A DNA stretch of 58,570 bases from an uncultured Clostridium sp. (GTDB taxonomy: Bacteria > Bacillota > Clostridia > TANB77 > CAG-508): NCBI GenBank assembly GCA_947575605.1, contig CANPNZ010000009.1, positions 1 to 58,570 on the forward strand, given 5' to 3'. The notes beneath the pieces are model-generated. The model worked only from the letters and a program-made list of their open reading frames with translations. It searched no databases and was not told where the DNA came from. Positions 50,474 through 58,570 of the stretch are shown here, in pieces. Both the position numbers and the translations under genes were made by a program. Each line of letters begins with the position of its first letter. The stretch's first letter is position 1.

Positions 50474-52588
50474 TTAATTCATAATCTCTATATATGGTGT
50501 AGCACTCATATCTTCTTCTACGTTTTGTGTATTCATACCAAAATACTCTGCCATAATATCACGTACTACCTCTGCCGTATAATTTCCATGACCACCATTT
50601 TCTACCATAACAACAATGGCAATTTCTGGATTTTCAAAAGGAGCAAAACCAACAAACCAAGCATGTACCTTATTATTAGGTGCCTCCGCTGATCCCGTCT
50701 TACCTCCTACGCTAATATCAAAATCTTTAAATCTAACATAGGCAGTTCCTCCTGTATCACTGGTAACAGACCTCATTCCTTCTAATACCGCATTTAGATA
50801 ATTTTGATTGATTTCTATTTCTTCTGTATGATCTTCCTCTAATCCCAATTTTTTATTGACAAATTGGTTGATTTCTTCCCTAGAAGTCTCTGAACCATCT
50901 GCATTTCTAATTGTTTTTACAATACTAACATCTACTTTTTTTCCACCATTAGCAAGCATGCTAATATATCTTGCCATTTGCAATGGACTAAATTCATTGT
51001 CACTTTGTCCAATAGCCGCTTGCAAAGTATTTCCTGGTCCCCAAGCTTCATTTGGATGCAAATTAGCCCATGTTTCTTTACTAGCTAAGGCTCCTGCTGT
51101 TTCACTTTGTAGCTCAATTCCTGTTTTAGAACCTAAACCAAAATATTTAGCCATCCTTGCTAAGTTATCAATTCCCATTCTATCAGATGTTTCATAGAAG
51201 AAGTAGTTACATGATTTTTCAATGGCTCCTGAAACATTCAAATAACCATGTCCTGTATGATAATCCGTATAAACCCAACATCGAGGTTGATAATCTCTAT
51301 ATTTCCTATAAATTCCTGTATCATTAATCGTAGTGTTTAGATTGATAACACCCGTTTCTAATCCTGCAATAGCAGTTACCATTTTAAAGGTAGAACCTGG
51401 TGAATAAGAATTTTGTGTTGCCTTATTTACCAATGGTTTTGCTTCATTATTGGTATAATTATTCCATGCTTCTGTGCTAATTCCTCCTATAAAATCATTT
51501 GGATTATAGTCTGGATAACTTGCCATAGCTAACACTTCTCCTGAATTTACATTCATGACGACAACTGCTCCTGCTTTTGCATCATAAACTTTTCCAAATC
51601 CCCCTGTTGCTATTTTTTGTATATTAGCGGATAAGGCATCTTCTGCTATTTTTTGAAGGTTAGCATCTATTGTAAGCACTACATCTGAACCAGCTATTGC
51701 TTCTTTAGCAATATATTCCGCCGTAGTAGTTCCATCTACTGCCATATCAATTTGTTTGGTTCCATTTTTTCCTTTTAGATATTCTTCCAATACATATTCA
51801 ATACCTGTTTTTCCTATTAAGTCATTCTGATCATAATAATTCTTTCTACTTTCATATTCTTCACTACTAATTTTTCCTGCATATCCCAATATATGAGAAG
51901 CTAAGTTTCCAGATGTATATTCTCTTACTGGTTGTACTACAATATTAATTCCCGCAAACTTTTCAGAACTCTCACTAAATTCTGCAACCGCTTCTCTTGG
52001 TATTTCTTCCGAAATGGTTACCGCTCTTGTGCTACTATAACCTTTTTGAGCAATCAAATAACGAATTCCTATTATTTTTCTTATTTCTTGTATATCTGTA
52101 TTCTGGATTTTATATTTATCTCTAAATTTGTAAAAGGCTTGTTCCGCCGTGAAGTCTTCTTGTATGTTATTCGCTTTTTTCCAAGCAATTAGTGCTTCAT
52201 TTTCAATGGTATAGGTAAAGGGATCGATGGTAATTGGAAATGTGTCTGCATAGGAACATTCATATTTTTCTAACACTTGTATCATGTTTAATATGGCTGT
52301 ATTCAAAGTTTCTGTGTCTACTTTACTTTTATACATTTCTAACGAAAATTCCATTTTAGAAGTAACCAATGGTGTTCCTGTTTTATCTAAAATAGCTCCT
52401 CTGGATGCCTCTAATGTACTTTCTCTGGTTAATCGTGTATTAGATTGTTCCTTGTATTCTGCCCCATGTATAATTTGAAGGCTGAATAATCTGGCAATTA
52501 AAATAATACCAATTATATATATTAATATCGTTAAAATATTAAATCGCAAATTTACATTTGCTCTTTTGGTTGTACGTCTCTTTACCAA
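50474..52588 (-). CDS. mrdA: Penicillin-binding protein 2 (elongasome transpeptidase)
   Basis: 704 residues. Cross-links peptidoglycan during cell elongation with RodA and MreBCD. N-terminal membrane helix at about residues 15-36; a dimerisation region with RLTRESTLEASRGAILDKTG; and the transpeptidase domain with the active-site STFK at residues 399-402, SCN at 459-461 and KTGSAEAPN further on. Starts at TTG with GAGGGTG. It lies in the order mreB-mreC-mreD-mrdA-minC. Confidence 0.95.
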   Translation of the reverse strand: MVKRRTTKRANVNLRFNILTILIYIIGIILIARLFSLQIIHGAEYKEQSNTRLTRESTLEASRGAILDKTGTPLVTSKMEFSLEMYKSKVDTETLNTAILNMIQVLEKYECSYADTFPITIDPFTYTIENEALIAWKKANNIQEDFTAEQAFYKFRDKYKIQNTDIQEIRKIIGIRYLIAQKGYSSTRAVTISEEIPREAVAEFSESSEKFAGINIVVQPVREYTSGNLASHILGYAGKISSEEYESRKNYYDQNDLIGKTGIEYVLEEYLKGKNGTKQIDMAVDGTTTAEYIAKEAIAGSDVVLTIDANLQKIAEDALSANIQKIATGGFGKVYDAKAGAVVVMNVNSGEVLAMASYPDYNPNDFIGGISTEAWNNYTNNEAKPLVNKATQNSYSPGSTFKMVTAIAGLETGVINLNTTINDTGIYRKYRDYQPRCWVYTDYHTGHGYLNVSGAIEKSCNYFFYETSDRMGIDNLARMAKYFGLGSKTGIELQSETAGALASKETWANLHPNEAWGPGNTLQAAIGQSDNEFSPLQMARYISMLANGGKKVDVSIVKTIRNADGSETSREEINQFVNKKLGLEEDHTEEIEINQNYLNAVLEGMRSVTSDTGGTAYVRFKDFDISVGGKTGSAEAPNNKVHAWFVGFAPFENPEIAIVVMVENGGHGNYTAEVVRDIMAEYFGMNTQNVEEDMSATPYIEIMN

Positions 52589-52666
52589 ATTTTCACCCTC
52601 TTTCTTTCCTTATCAATTACTCTTTCTATTATATTTTATAGAAGTTTTATTTTATTTTTTATTTTT

Positions 52667-52732
52667 AACAATTCGGGGGGACCAATGAGTTACAGTCTGT
52701 TATTTATTACAGACTGTGCGATATTGGGAGTT
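52667..52732 (+). repeat. AACAATTCGGG/AACTCCCAA-family element, short copy
   Basis: Begins AACAATTCGGGGGGACCA and ends TATTGGGAGTT; in the middle ACAGTCTGT and ACAGACTGT form a 9-bp hairpin. Confidence 0.78.
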
Positions 52733-52774
52733 AAAAAGAAAAAATAAAATGAAACTTTATTATGAATATTAATA

Positions 52775-53308
52775 CTAAAAGTATCTCGTTAAAATCTTAT
52801 TCCCTTTATATTCATTCTCTATATAATATCCAAATTTTTGTATCAATGGATAAAGAATAATCGTTAAAATTAAATTAAAAATAATTTCAATCGCCAAAAT
52901 CTTAATAAAATTCAAGATCTCTACATGAATCGAAACAAAAATATAATTTAATAGATAAGACAAAACCTCAAAAATAGCAGTTGCCACTACTACCATAAGC
53001 ATAATCGTCATTCTACTGTCTTTCGAAAAATTCTTATCAAATATCGCAGACAAAAATCCTATCAGTCCTAATCCAACACTATAAATACCAATTTTACTTC
53101 CTATGATAAAATCTAAGAATAATCCTACCACTAATCCATACATGCCTCCCATTGTCCTATTGGCAAACAATCCTATAAATAGGATTAATATAACAAATAA
53201 GTTTGGCATAATTCCTGCTATATTAAACCAACTGAAAAAATTCGCCTGTAAAATATAAATTAAAAAAGTTGTTAAAATTAAACTAACATTTATGATTGTC
53301 TTTTTCAA
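52775..53308 (-). CDS. mreD: Rod shape-determining protein MreD
   Basis: 177 residues with five to six membrane helices and almost no soluble part, the usual MreD build. Family-like segments are NIAGIMPNLFVILILFIGL and GLVVGLFLDFIIGSKIGIYS (the conserved G..DF....G region). Starts at TTG with GGGGGAG 5 bases upstream; 15 bases after mreC. Bridges MreC and the elongasome in the membrane. Confidence 0.92.
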   Translation of the reverse strand: MKKTIINVSLILTTFLIYILQANFFSWFNIAGIMPNLFVILILFIGLFANRTMGGMYGLVVGLFLDFIIGSKIGIYSVGLGLIGFLSAIFDKNFSKDSRMTIMLMVVVATAIFEVLSYLLNYIFVSIHVEILNFIKILAIEIIFNLILTIILYPLIQKFGYYIENEYKGNKILTRYF

Positions 53309-53323
53309 TTGGTCTCCCCCTTT

Positions 53324-54139
53324 TTATTGATTGGTAATAACTAATATGGTATCTAATTTATCAAAGTCTACTGCGGTTTCTACAATAGCATAGCGATCTG
53401 TCATATTTTGCGTATTGGTAACTTTTTTAACCGTTCCTATGTGAATTCCTTTTGGATAAATGCCTCCTAATCCTGATGTTTCTATGCTATCTCCTTGAAT
53501 AATATTGGCTTCTGTTGGTATATACATGGCCTTTAAAGAAGATTTATCATCTAATGTTCCTTTGCACACAATACTATCCTTTGTTGTACTCATAGAACAA
53601 CTAACAGAGCTTGCGGTATCAATAATAGTTTGTACTTTGGCTGTCGTATTCGTAACAGAAACAACATGTCCTACCAATCCTTGATCGCCAATGACTGTCA
53701 TATTTTCTTCCACACCATCTTTTTTTCCTAAGTTGATAACAATTGTTTTGGCATAATTACTAATATCTTTATTGATAACATAGCCTGGTATGGTTTTATA
53801 TTCTCCATATTTTTCTGTTAAATTGACATATTCTTGCAAGGTTTCATTTTGTGTTTTGATATTTTCTAATTCTCTTAAAGATTGTTCTAGTTCACTATTT
53901 TTTTCTTTTAATTGTTGATTCTCTTCCTTTAAATTGTTGATGTCTACAAAAAACGTGCTATTTCCACTCAATTTGTTTTTTAAATAGGTTAATCCATTTT
54001 GAATTGGCATAACTAAATTACTGGCTGCATTTTCAAAAAAGGAATTGTCAGATTCCCCATTTGAAAAAACAACAATTAATATCAAAATAATAATGGTTAT
54101 AATAATACCAATCATTCCTGCTTTTTTATTTCTTTGCAT
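53324..54139 (-). CDS. mreC: Rod shape-determining protein MreC
   Basis: 271 residues. N-terminal membrane helix (residues 8-26), then a coiled coil at about 65-105 (NNLKEENQQLKEKNSELEQS), then two beta domains (GYVINKDISNYAKTIVINLGKKDGV, VIGDQGLVGHVVSV, GDSIETSGLGGIYPKGIHIGTV). The last stretch is the MreC hallmark. Starts ATG after AGGAG; nine bases after mreB, so cotranscribed. Organises elongasome enzymes outside the membrane. Confidence 0.95.
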   Translation of the reverse strand: MQRNKKAGMIGIIITIIILILIVVFSNGESDNSFFENAASNLVMPIQNGLTYLKNKLSGNSTFFVDINNLKEENQQLKEKNSELEQSLRELENIKTQNETLQEYVNLTEKYGEYKTIPGYVINKDISNYAKTIVINLGKKDGVEENMTVIGDQGLVGHVVSVTNTTAKVQTIIDTASSVSCSMSTTKDSIVCKGTLDDKSSLKAMYIPTEANIIQGDSIETSGLGGIYPKGIHIGTVKKVTNTQNMTDRYAIVETAVDFDKLDTILVITNQ

Positions 54140-54148
54140 ATATTACTC

Positions 54149-55199
<1,051 letters not shown>

Positions 55200-55314
55200 C
55201 TATATTTAGGTTTTTATGAGAGGTTTTACCTATAAACCTGTTATTTAATTGTTTCTTGTTAAAAGTTTATTATATTTTTTCTTTGTAATGCCGAACTTCA
55301 CGCCGTCTTTCTTT

Positions 55315-56019
55315 TTAATTTTCTAAGTTTTGTACCATTTTTGAAAAAATACTGGTATATGTTTTGTTTCCAATTACTAAATGATCTAATAATTGAATTC
55401 CTAATAAAGTAGTAGCATCATATAAATGATTGGTAAATACCATGTCTTGCTCGCTTGGTGTGGCATCTCCACTCGGATGATTATGTACTAAGATTATTTT
55501 GGGTGCTTTCATTTTGATTGGCTCTTCTAATATGTCTTTGATACCAATATTAGCAAAATTAGTCCCTCCTACTGCTATGTCTTTCATTTTTATAATTTCG
55601 TTTTTATTGTTTAATAATACAATTTTAGCAATTTCTTTGTTCTCAAATCTTAATTCTTCCATTATAATTTTTGCTAAGTCAAATGGTTCTTTTATGGTTA
55701 TTTTTTTGACATTGGCTGGCCTTGTCATTCGACTTGCTAATTCTCCTACTGCTTTTAATTGAATGGCTTTTACTTTTCCTATACCATTGATTTCCATTAA
55801 TTCTTCCATCGTTATATTTCGCAAAAAGTTGATTCCTTCTGCTTCGGTATCATTTAAGTTAAGTATTTTTTGTGCTAATTGCACAGAAGTTTCTTGTTTC
55901 GTTCCTGTTTTTATGATAATGGCTAATAATTCTGCATTGGATAATACTTTTTCTCCATACCATTCTAATTTTTCATAAGGTCTTTCTAATTCTGGTAATT
56001 CTTTTATTGTAATTGGCAA
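55315..56019 (-). CDS. radC: RadC family (JAMM/MPN+) protein
   Basis: 234 residues. N-terminal helix-hairpin-helix region (ITMEELMEINGIGKVKAIQLKA) and C-terminal JAMM metalloprotease-like domain with LVHNHPSGDATPSEQD, which carries the zinc ligands HxH and Asp. Starts at TTG with AAAGGA 9 bases upstream. Despite the name a direct role in DNA repair is doubtful in the family. It precedes mreB by 133 bases, the common clostridial order; that gap probably holds the mreB promoter. Confidence 0.93.
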   Translation of the reverse strand: MPITIKELPELERPYEKLEWYGEKVLSNAELLAIIIKTGTKQETSVQLAQKILNLNDTEAEGINFLRNITMEELMEINGIGKVKAIQLKAVGELASRMTRPANVKKITIKEPFDLAKIIMEELRFENKEIAKIVLLNNKNEIIKMKDIAVGGTNFANIGIKDILEEPIKMKAPKIILVHNHPSGDATPSEQDMVFTNHLYDATTLLGIQLLDHLVIGNKTYTSIFSKMVQNLEN

Positions 56020-56053
56020 ATCTACCGTTCCTTTCTTGTTCAGATTGCCCCTA

Positions 56054-56311
56054 TTATACTTTTTTATAGATAAATATTGCTAGTACCATCCCTATGATAC
56101 TTGAAATACTAATTTTAAACATTAACGCAAAAGTAATCTTGATAACACTTAAGTCTAAGACAACTGGATTTTCTAATCCAAAGCTTTGACTGTAAGATAG
56201 CCACCAAAGCCAATCTACTTTTCCTGCTAGTTCTCCTAATAGTCCCCCAACTACTAGCCCTGATAAAATAAATATTAATAATATCCATATATTTTTTTCT
56301 TTTGTTGCCAT
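56054..56311 (-). CDS. DUF4321-type small membrane protein
   Basis: 85 residues with two membrane helices: IWILLIFILSGLVVGGLLGEL and a C-terminal one (ISISSIIGMVLAIFIYKKV), joined by WLWWLSYSQSFGLENPVVLDL. Matches the DUF4321 proteins that lie beside radC/mreB in Clostridia. Start ATG after GGAGG. Same strand as radC and 34 bases upstream of it, so likely cotranscribed. Function unknown. Confidence 0.85.
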   Translation of the reverse strand: MATKEKNIWILLIFILSGLVVGGLLGELAGKVDWLWWLSYSQSFGLENPVVLDLSVIKITFALMFKISISSIIGMVLAIFIYKKV

Positions 56312-56510
56312 TTTTTAGTACCTCCATTTATTCTATTTTTCTTACGGGTATTGCATTTTTATTTTACTTTTGGTATTATATCTTGAATTAACAATTTTTT
56401 CAAGTGAATTCCTAGATTTTTTTACATTTTAATTACCAAAAATTGTGGCTTTCCATATTATAATAGAAGTAGTATAATATAATTAAGAGATTAAGGAGGA
56501 AGTTATCTTT

Positions 56511-57131
56511 ATGAAAATTGAAAAACTAACTGAAAATAAAATTCGTGTGATTATTCATTCAGACGAATTAGGAGAAAATCATTTAAATGTACATAACGTT
56601 ATGACAAAGGCAATTGAAACACAAGAGATCTTTTCTAATATATTAGAAAAAGCAGAAAAGGAAGTGGATTTCCACACAGATGGTTGTAAATTATTAATTG
56701 AAGCCTTTTCTTCTCTAGAAGATGTTTTTGTTTTTACCATAACAAGATATTTACCAGAACATGATACCAAAAAGAAAAAACTAATTGCTAAAAGGAAATC
56801 TTTTGGTAATGGTTCTAACCAAATTGTCTGTCAATTTGAGGATTTCAATGTTTTTTGCGAATTCTGCAATAGCATTGGTTCTTTACATAAAATAAATATT
56901 GGTAAACTTTCTAAAAATATTTCTCTTTATTTATGGAAGGATTCCTATTATTTAATTTTGAGAAATATAAATACAAAATATGAAGATATATCTAGTTTTT
57001 ATTCTACTTTGTCTGAATTTGGAAAACTTGTTTCTTTTTCTGAACATTTTGAAGCCAAATTATTAGAGCATGGAAAAGCGGTTATCAAGAAAAACGCTAT
57101 TGATGTGGGAATTCGCTTTTTTGCGGATTAA
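56511..57131 (+). CDS. mecA: MecA-type adaptor protein
   Basis: 206 residues. Begins MKIEKLTENKIRVIIHSDEL, typical of MecA/NegA proteins that deliver substrates to ClpC. The N-terminal domain includes ILEKAEKEVDFHTDGCKLLIEAF; the C-terminal domain contains FEDFNVFCEFCNSI, LYLWKDSYYLIL and SEFGKLV, and ends ALEHGKAV-like (LLEHGKAVIKKNAI). AAGGAGG ribosome binding site; TATAAT occurs about 35 bases upstream. The middle acidic linker seen in Bacillus MecA is replaced by a short basic stretch (DTKKKKLIAKRK). Confidence 0.9.
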   Translation: MKIEKLTENKIRVIIHSDELGENHLNVHNVMTKAIETQEIFSNILEKAEKEVDFHTDGCKLLIEAFSSLEDVFVFTITRYLPEHDTKKKKLIAKRKSFGNGSNQIVCQFEDFNVFCEFCNSIGSLHKINIGKLSKNISLYLWKDSYYLILRNINTKYEDISSFYSTLSEFGKLVSFSEHFEAKLLEHGKAVIKKNAIDVGIRFFAD

Positions 57132-57138
57132 CAATCCA

Positions 57139-57167
57139 TGTCCATTGGGGACGGTTCTTTTTGGACA
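57139..57167 (+). repeat. GGGGACGG-family REP hairpin (TGTCCA variant)
   Basis: Same unit as at 18989-19018 (identical apart from the last base), just after the mecA stop. Confidence 0.85.
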
Positions 57168-57218
57168 TTTTTGTCGTATTAGGGACACTACTTATGATTG
57201 CAAAATTTGATTCATACC

Positions 57219-57260
57219 AAAAAAGTTGCCATTTAAACTCAGAACTATTGGCAACTTTTT
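57219..57260 (+). terminator. Repeat-derived hairpin that can terminate mecA
   Basis: AAAAAAGTTGCC pairs with GGCAACTTTTTT around a GCCATTTAAACTC-type unit (57226-57254). The T-run after the stem gives a plausible terminator made from a mobile repeat. Confidence 0.6.
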
Positions 57261-57263
57261 TCT

Positions 57264-57300
57264 GTTTGTAAGCTTCTGGCTAAGCTGGGTGATAATTACT
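57264..57300 (-). repeat. Short dispersed repeat, copy 2
   Basis: Inverted copy of 18124-18158: GTTTGTAAGCTTCTGGCTAA, then GCTGGGTGATAATTAC. Confidence 0.75.
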
Positions 57301-57332
57301 ATAAATAAAAGATAGTATTATAATTTTTTATT

Positions 57333-58331
57333 TTAATATACATAGTTTTGTGGATTATAAGCTACTCCATTCACTCTTACTTCTAAATGTAAATGTGGAC
57401 CAGTTGAATTTCCAGTTGAGCCGACTGCTCCAATTGTTTGTCCTTGTGATACTTGTGTTCCTGCTGTTACATATAAAGCACTACAATGTGCATAATACGT
57501 TTGTACTCCATTTCCATGTGTTATTACTAACATATTACCATAAGAACCTTTACGCCCTGAAAAAGTCACAGTCCCTGAAGCTGCTGCCGCTATTGGCGTT
57601 CCTGTTGAGGCCGCAATGTCTAATCCAGTATGTGAAGATTTTCTAATATTGCTTCTTACTCCAAATCTTGAACTGATGACTCCTGATATCGGTCTCATTA
57701 ACGAAATTCCAATGTCTGCTTTTCCTCCTGAGGTTGTTAAAGAAGTATTTACATTTCCTGTTGTTCCCTTTTTAGCTACATTTACAGTCTTTACTGGTGC
57801 GGTATATAATTTTGATACCGCTTCTTCCCAAGTAACTAAATCTTGCATACTTTCTTCATATTTTTCTACAATAGCAATTTTTTCAATATTGGAACTATTT
57901 TTTTCTTTTAATCCATTGACTACTTTTTCTGCTTCATCAAAACTGGAAACATACAATTTTTCCTCTTCATTGTCTACAATAGCATAATAACGATAATAGG
58001 TAATTCCTTGTTCTTTAACTTTCTCAAATATTTCTTCATCATTTGGTACAATATTCTTTTTTAATAAACATAATTTATAATTAGGAAGATTTGCAACTTG
58101 TACAAATGCTATGCTTCCGTTTTCTTCTTCTCCATTTTCTATGTAATCATTTATTTTGTGTTGCAATTCTGCTTTATTCTCCGTGTATCCTATTGCTTCT
58201 CCTTCTATGTAAACACTATAAGTAGGTTTATATAAAAAGGCTATTGCTCCCACTATTAAAAAAGTCGAAATCATAAAAAGAACGATAAACTTAATACTTC
58301 TTTTCGTGTGTACCATTACTTTTTTAAACAT
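57333..58331 (-). CDS. M23 (LytM-type) peptidoglycan endopeptidase
   Basis: Start placed at ATG 58331 (MFKKVMVHTKRSIKF, 332 residues); an AAGGAG lies 13 bases upstream, rather far, and no better site serves the earlier ATG at 58421. One membrane helix (about residues 14-34), an extracellular region with an SD-repeat-like part, and a C-terminal peptidase M23 domain. The zinc ligands are present: SSHTGLDIA (H, D) and HLHLEV (H.H). RFGVRS, GSYGNMLVITHGNG and TYYAHCSAL are typical. It cleaves peptidoglycan cross-links outside the membrane. Confidence 0.92.
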   Translation of the reverse strand: MFKKVMVHTKRSIKFIVLFMISTFLIVGAIAFLYKPTYSVYIEGEAIGYTENKAELQHKINDYIENGEEENGSIAFVQVANLPNYKLCLLKKNIVPNDEEIFEKVKEQGITYYRYYAIVDNEEEKLYVSSFDEAEKVVNGLKEKNSSNIEKIAIVEKYEESMQDLVTWEEAVSKLYTAPVKTVNVAKKGTTGNVNTSLTTSGGKADIGISLMRPISGVISSRFGVRSNIRKSSHTGLDIAASTGTPIAAAASGTVTFSGRKGSYGNMLVITHGNGVQTYYAHCSALYVTAGTQVSQGQTIGAVGSTGNSTGPHLHLEVRVNGVAYNPQNYVY

Positions 58332-58543
58332 GTTTTCTCTCAATCTCCTTTGTACCTTAATTACTTTCCCTAGATTAAAAATCTTTATTGTAATGATATT
58401 GTAATATTTGTTTTTTTGCAAAGAGATTGCTTCTTCATTTTTTCTAATTTTATTTCATTTTTATAAGTTTATCTTCTTTTTCTTTCATTTATCTCTCAAT
58501 TTCATTTTGTTAATGAGTATCCATCGGGTGTCCATTTGGGATT
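58332..58543. other. Upstream region of the M23 peptidase gene
   Basis: AT-rich, no gene that I can support. An in-frame extension upstream of the chosen start (58332-58421) has no ribosome binding site. Confidence 0.4.
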
Positions 58544-58570
58544 GTGCCATTGGGGACGGACCTTTTTGGC
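58544..58570 (+). repeat. GGGGACGG-family repeat, left arm, cut by window end
   Basis: GTGCCATTGGGGACGGACC then TTTTTGGC at the last base of the window. Confidence 0.85.

Overview
This is a low-G+C, AT-rich chromosomal segment from a Gram-positive member of the Clostridia. The evidence is SpoIIE, the radC-mreB-mreC-mreD-mrdA-minC cluster, AcpS, MecA, LemA/HtpX, a 3D-domain cell-wall protein, a DUF4321 protein, strong AGGAGG ribosome binding sites, and large Gram-positive surface proteins with SdrD/Cna-B-type repeats. I see no rRNA, tRNA, CRISPR array, prophage or complete insertion sequence.

Layout, left to right: a truncated prepilin-like surface gene broken by an in-frame TGA (1-512); rpoC and rpoB on the minus strand, separated by about 0.7 kb with a small ORF and hairpin repeats (1069-9065); two coupled genes of unknown function (9366-12122); a row of housekeeping genes (COG2426 permease, AI-2E permease, exodeoxyribonuclease III, 3D-domain protein, lemA, htpX, tatD, acpS; 12312-19399); an unknown membrane protein and a WG-repeat protein (19577-22526); a second prepilin-like giant with two frame breaks (22808-26675); spoIIE (27118-29521); about 18 kb of paralogous giant surface proteins (29955-48173); two small plus-strand genes; then the cell-shape cluster minC-mrdA-mreD-mreC-mreB-radC (49642-56019), a DUF4321 protein, mecA and an M23 peptidase.

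The main discovery is a recoding system. Five times, in four genes (mreB, spoIIE, the 2904-residue surface protein twice, and the unknown gene at 10121-12122), the reading frame changes by +1 at exactly the same four bases, CGGA, with CGG in the zero frame. Reading CGGA as one residue (most simply skipping C and reading GGA, Gly) restores full-length proteins in every case. In MreB it restores the conserved Gly of the GRTP motif and the normal length (343 residues). By a hand scan of all genes on both strands (roughly 17,000 codons), CGG in the zero frame occurs only six times: these five sites, and once (CGG-G) in the last few codons of a gene whose tail lies in a mobile repeat. CGGA in the other two frames is common and causes no shift, which argues against a sequence-specific sequencing error. 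CGG therefore does not behave as an ordinary arginine codon here but as a +1 frameshift signal or a four-base codon. In the unknown gene the shift also places the stop in an ATGA overlap with the next gene, so recoding would control translational coupling.

Intergenic spaces are filled with several families of small inverted-repeat elements: the GGGGACGG REP/MITE family (about ten copies, one a perfect 52-bp inverted repeat), a GGGACAGGCACAA family (three clusters), a 48-bp inverted repeat at 49421-49617, and a family placed between the cell-wall genes. Some touch genes: one supplies the C-terminus of the gene at 19577-20815, and one abuts the tatD ribosome binding site.
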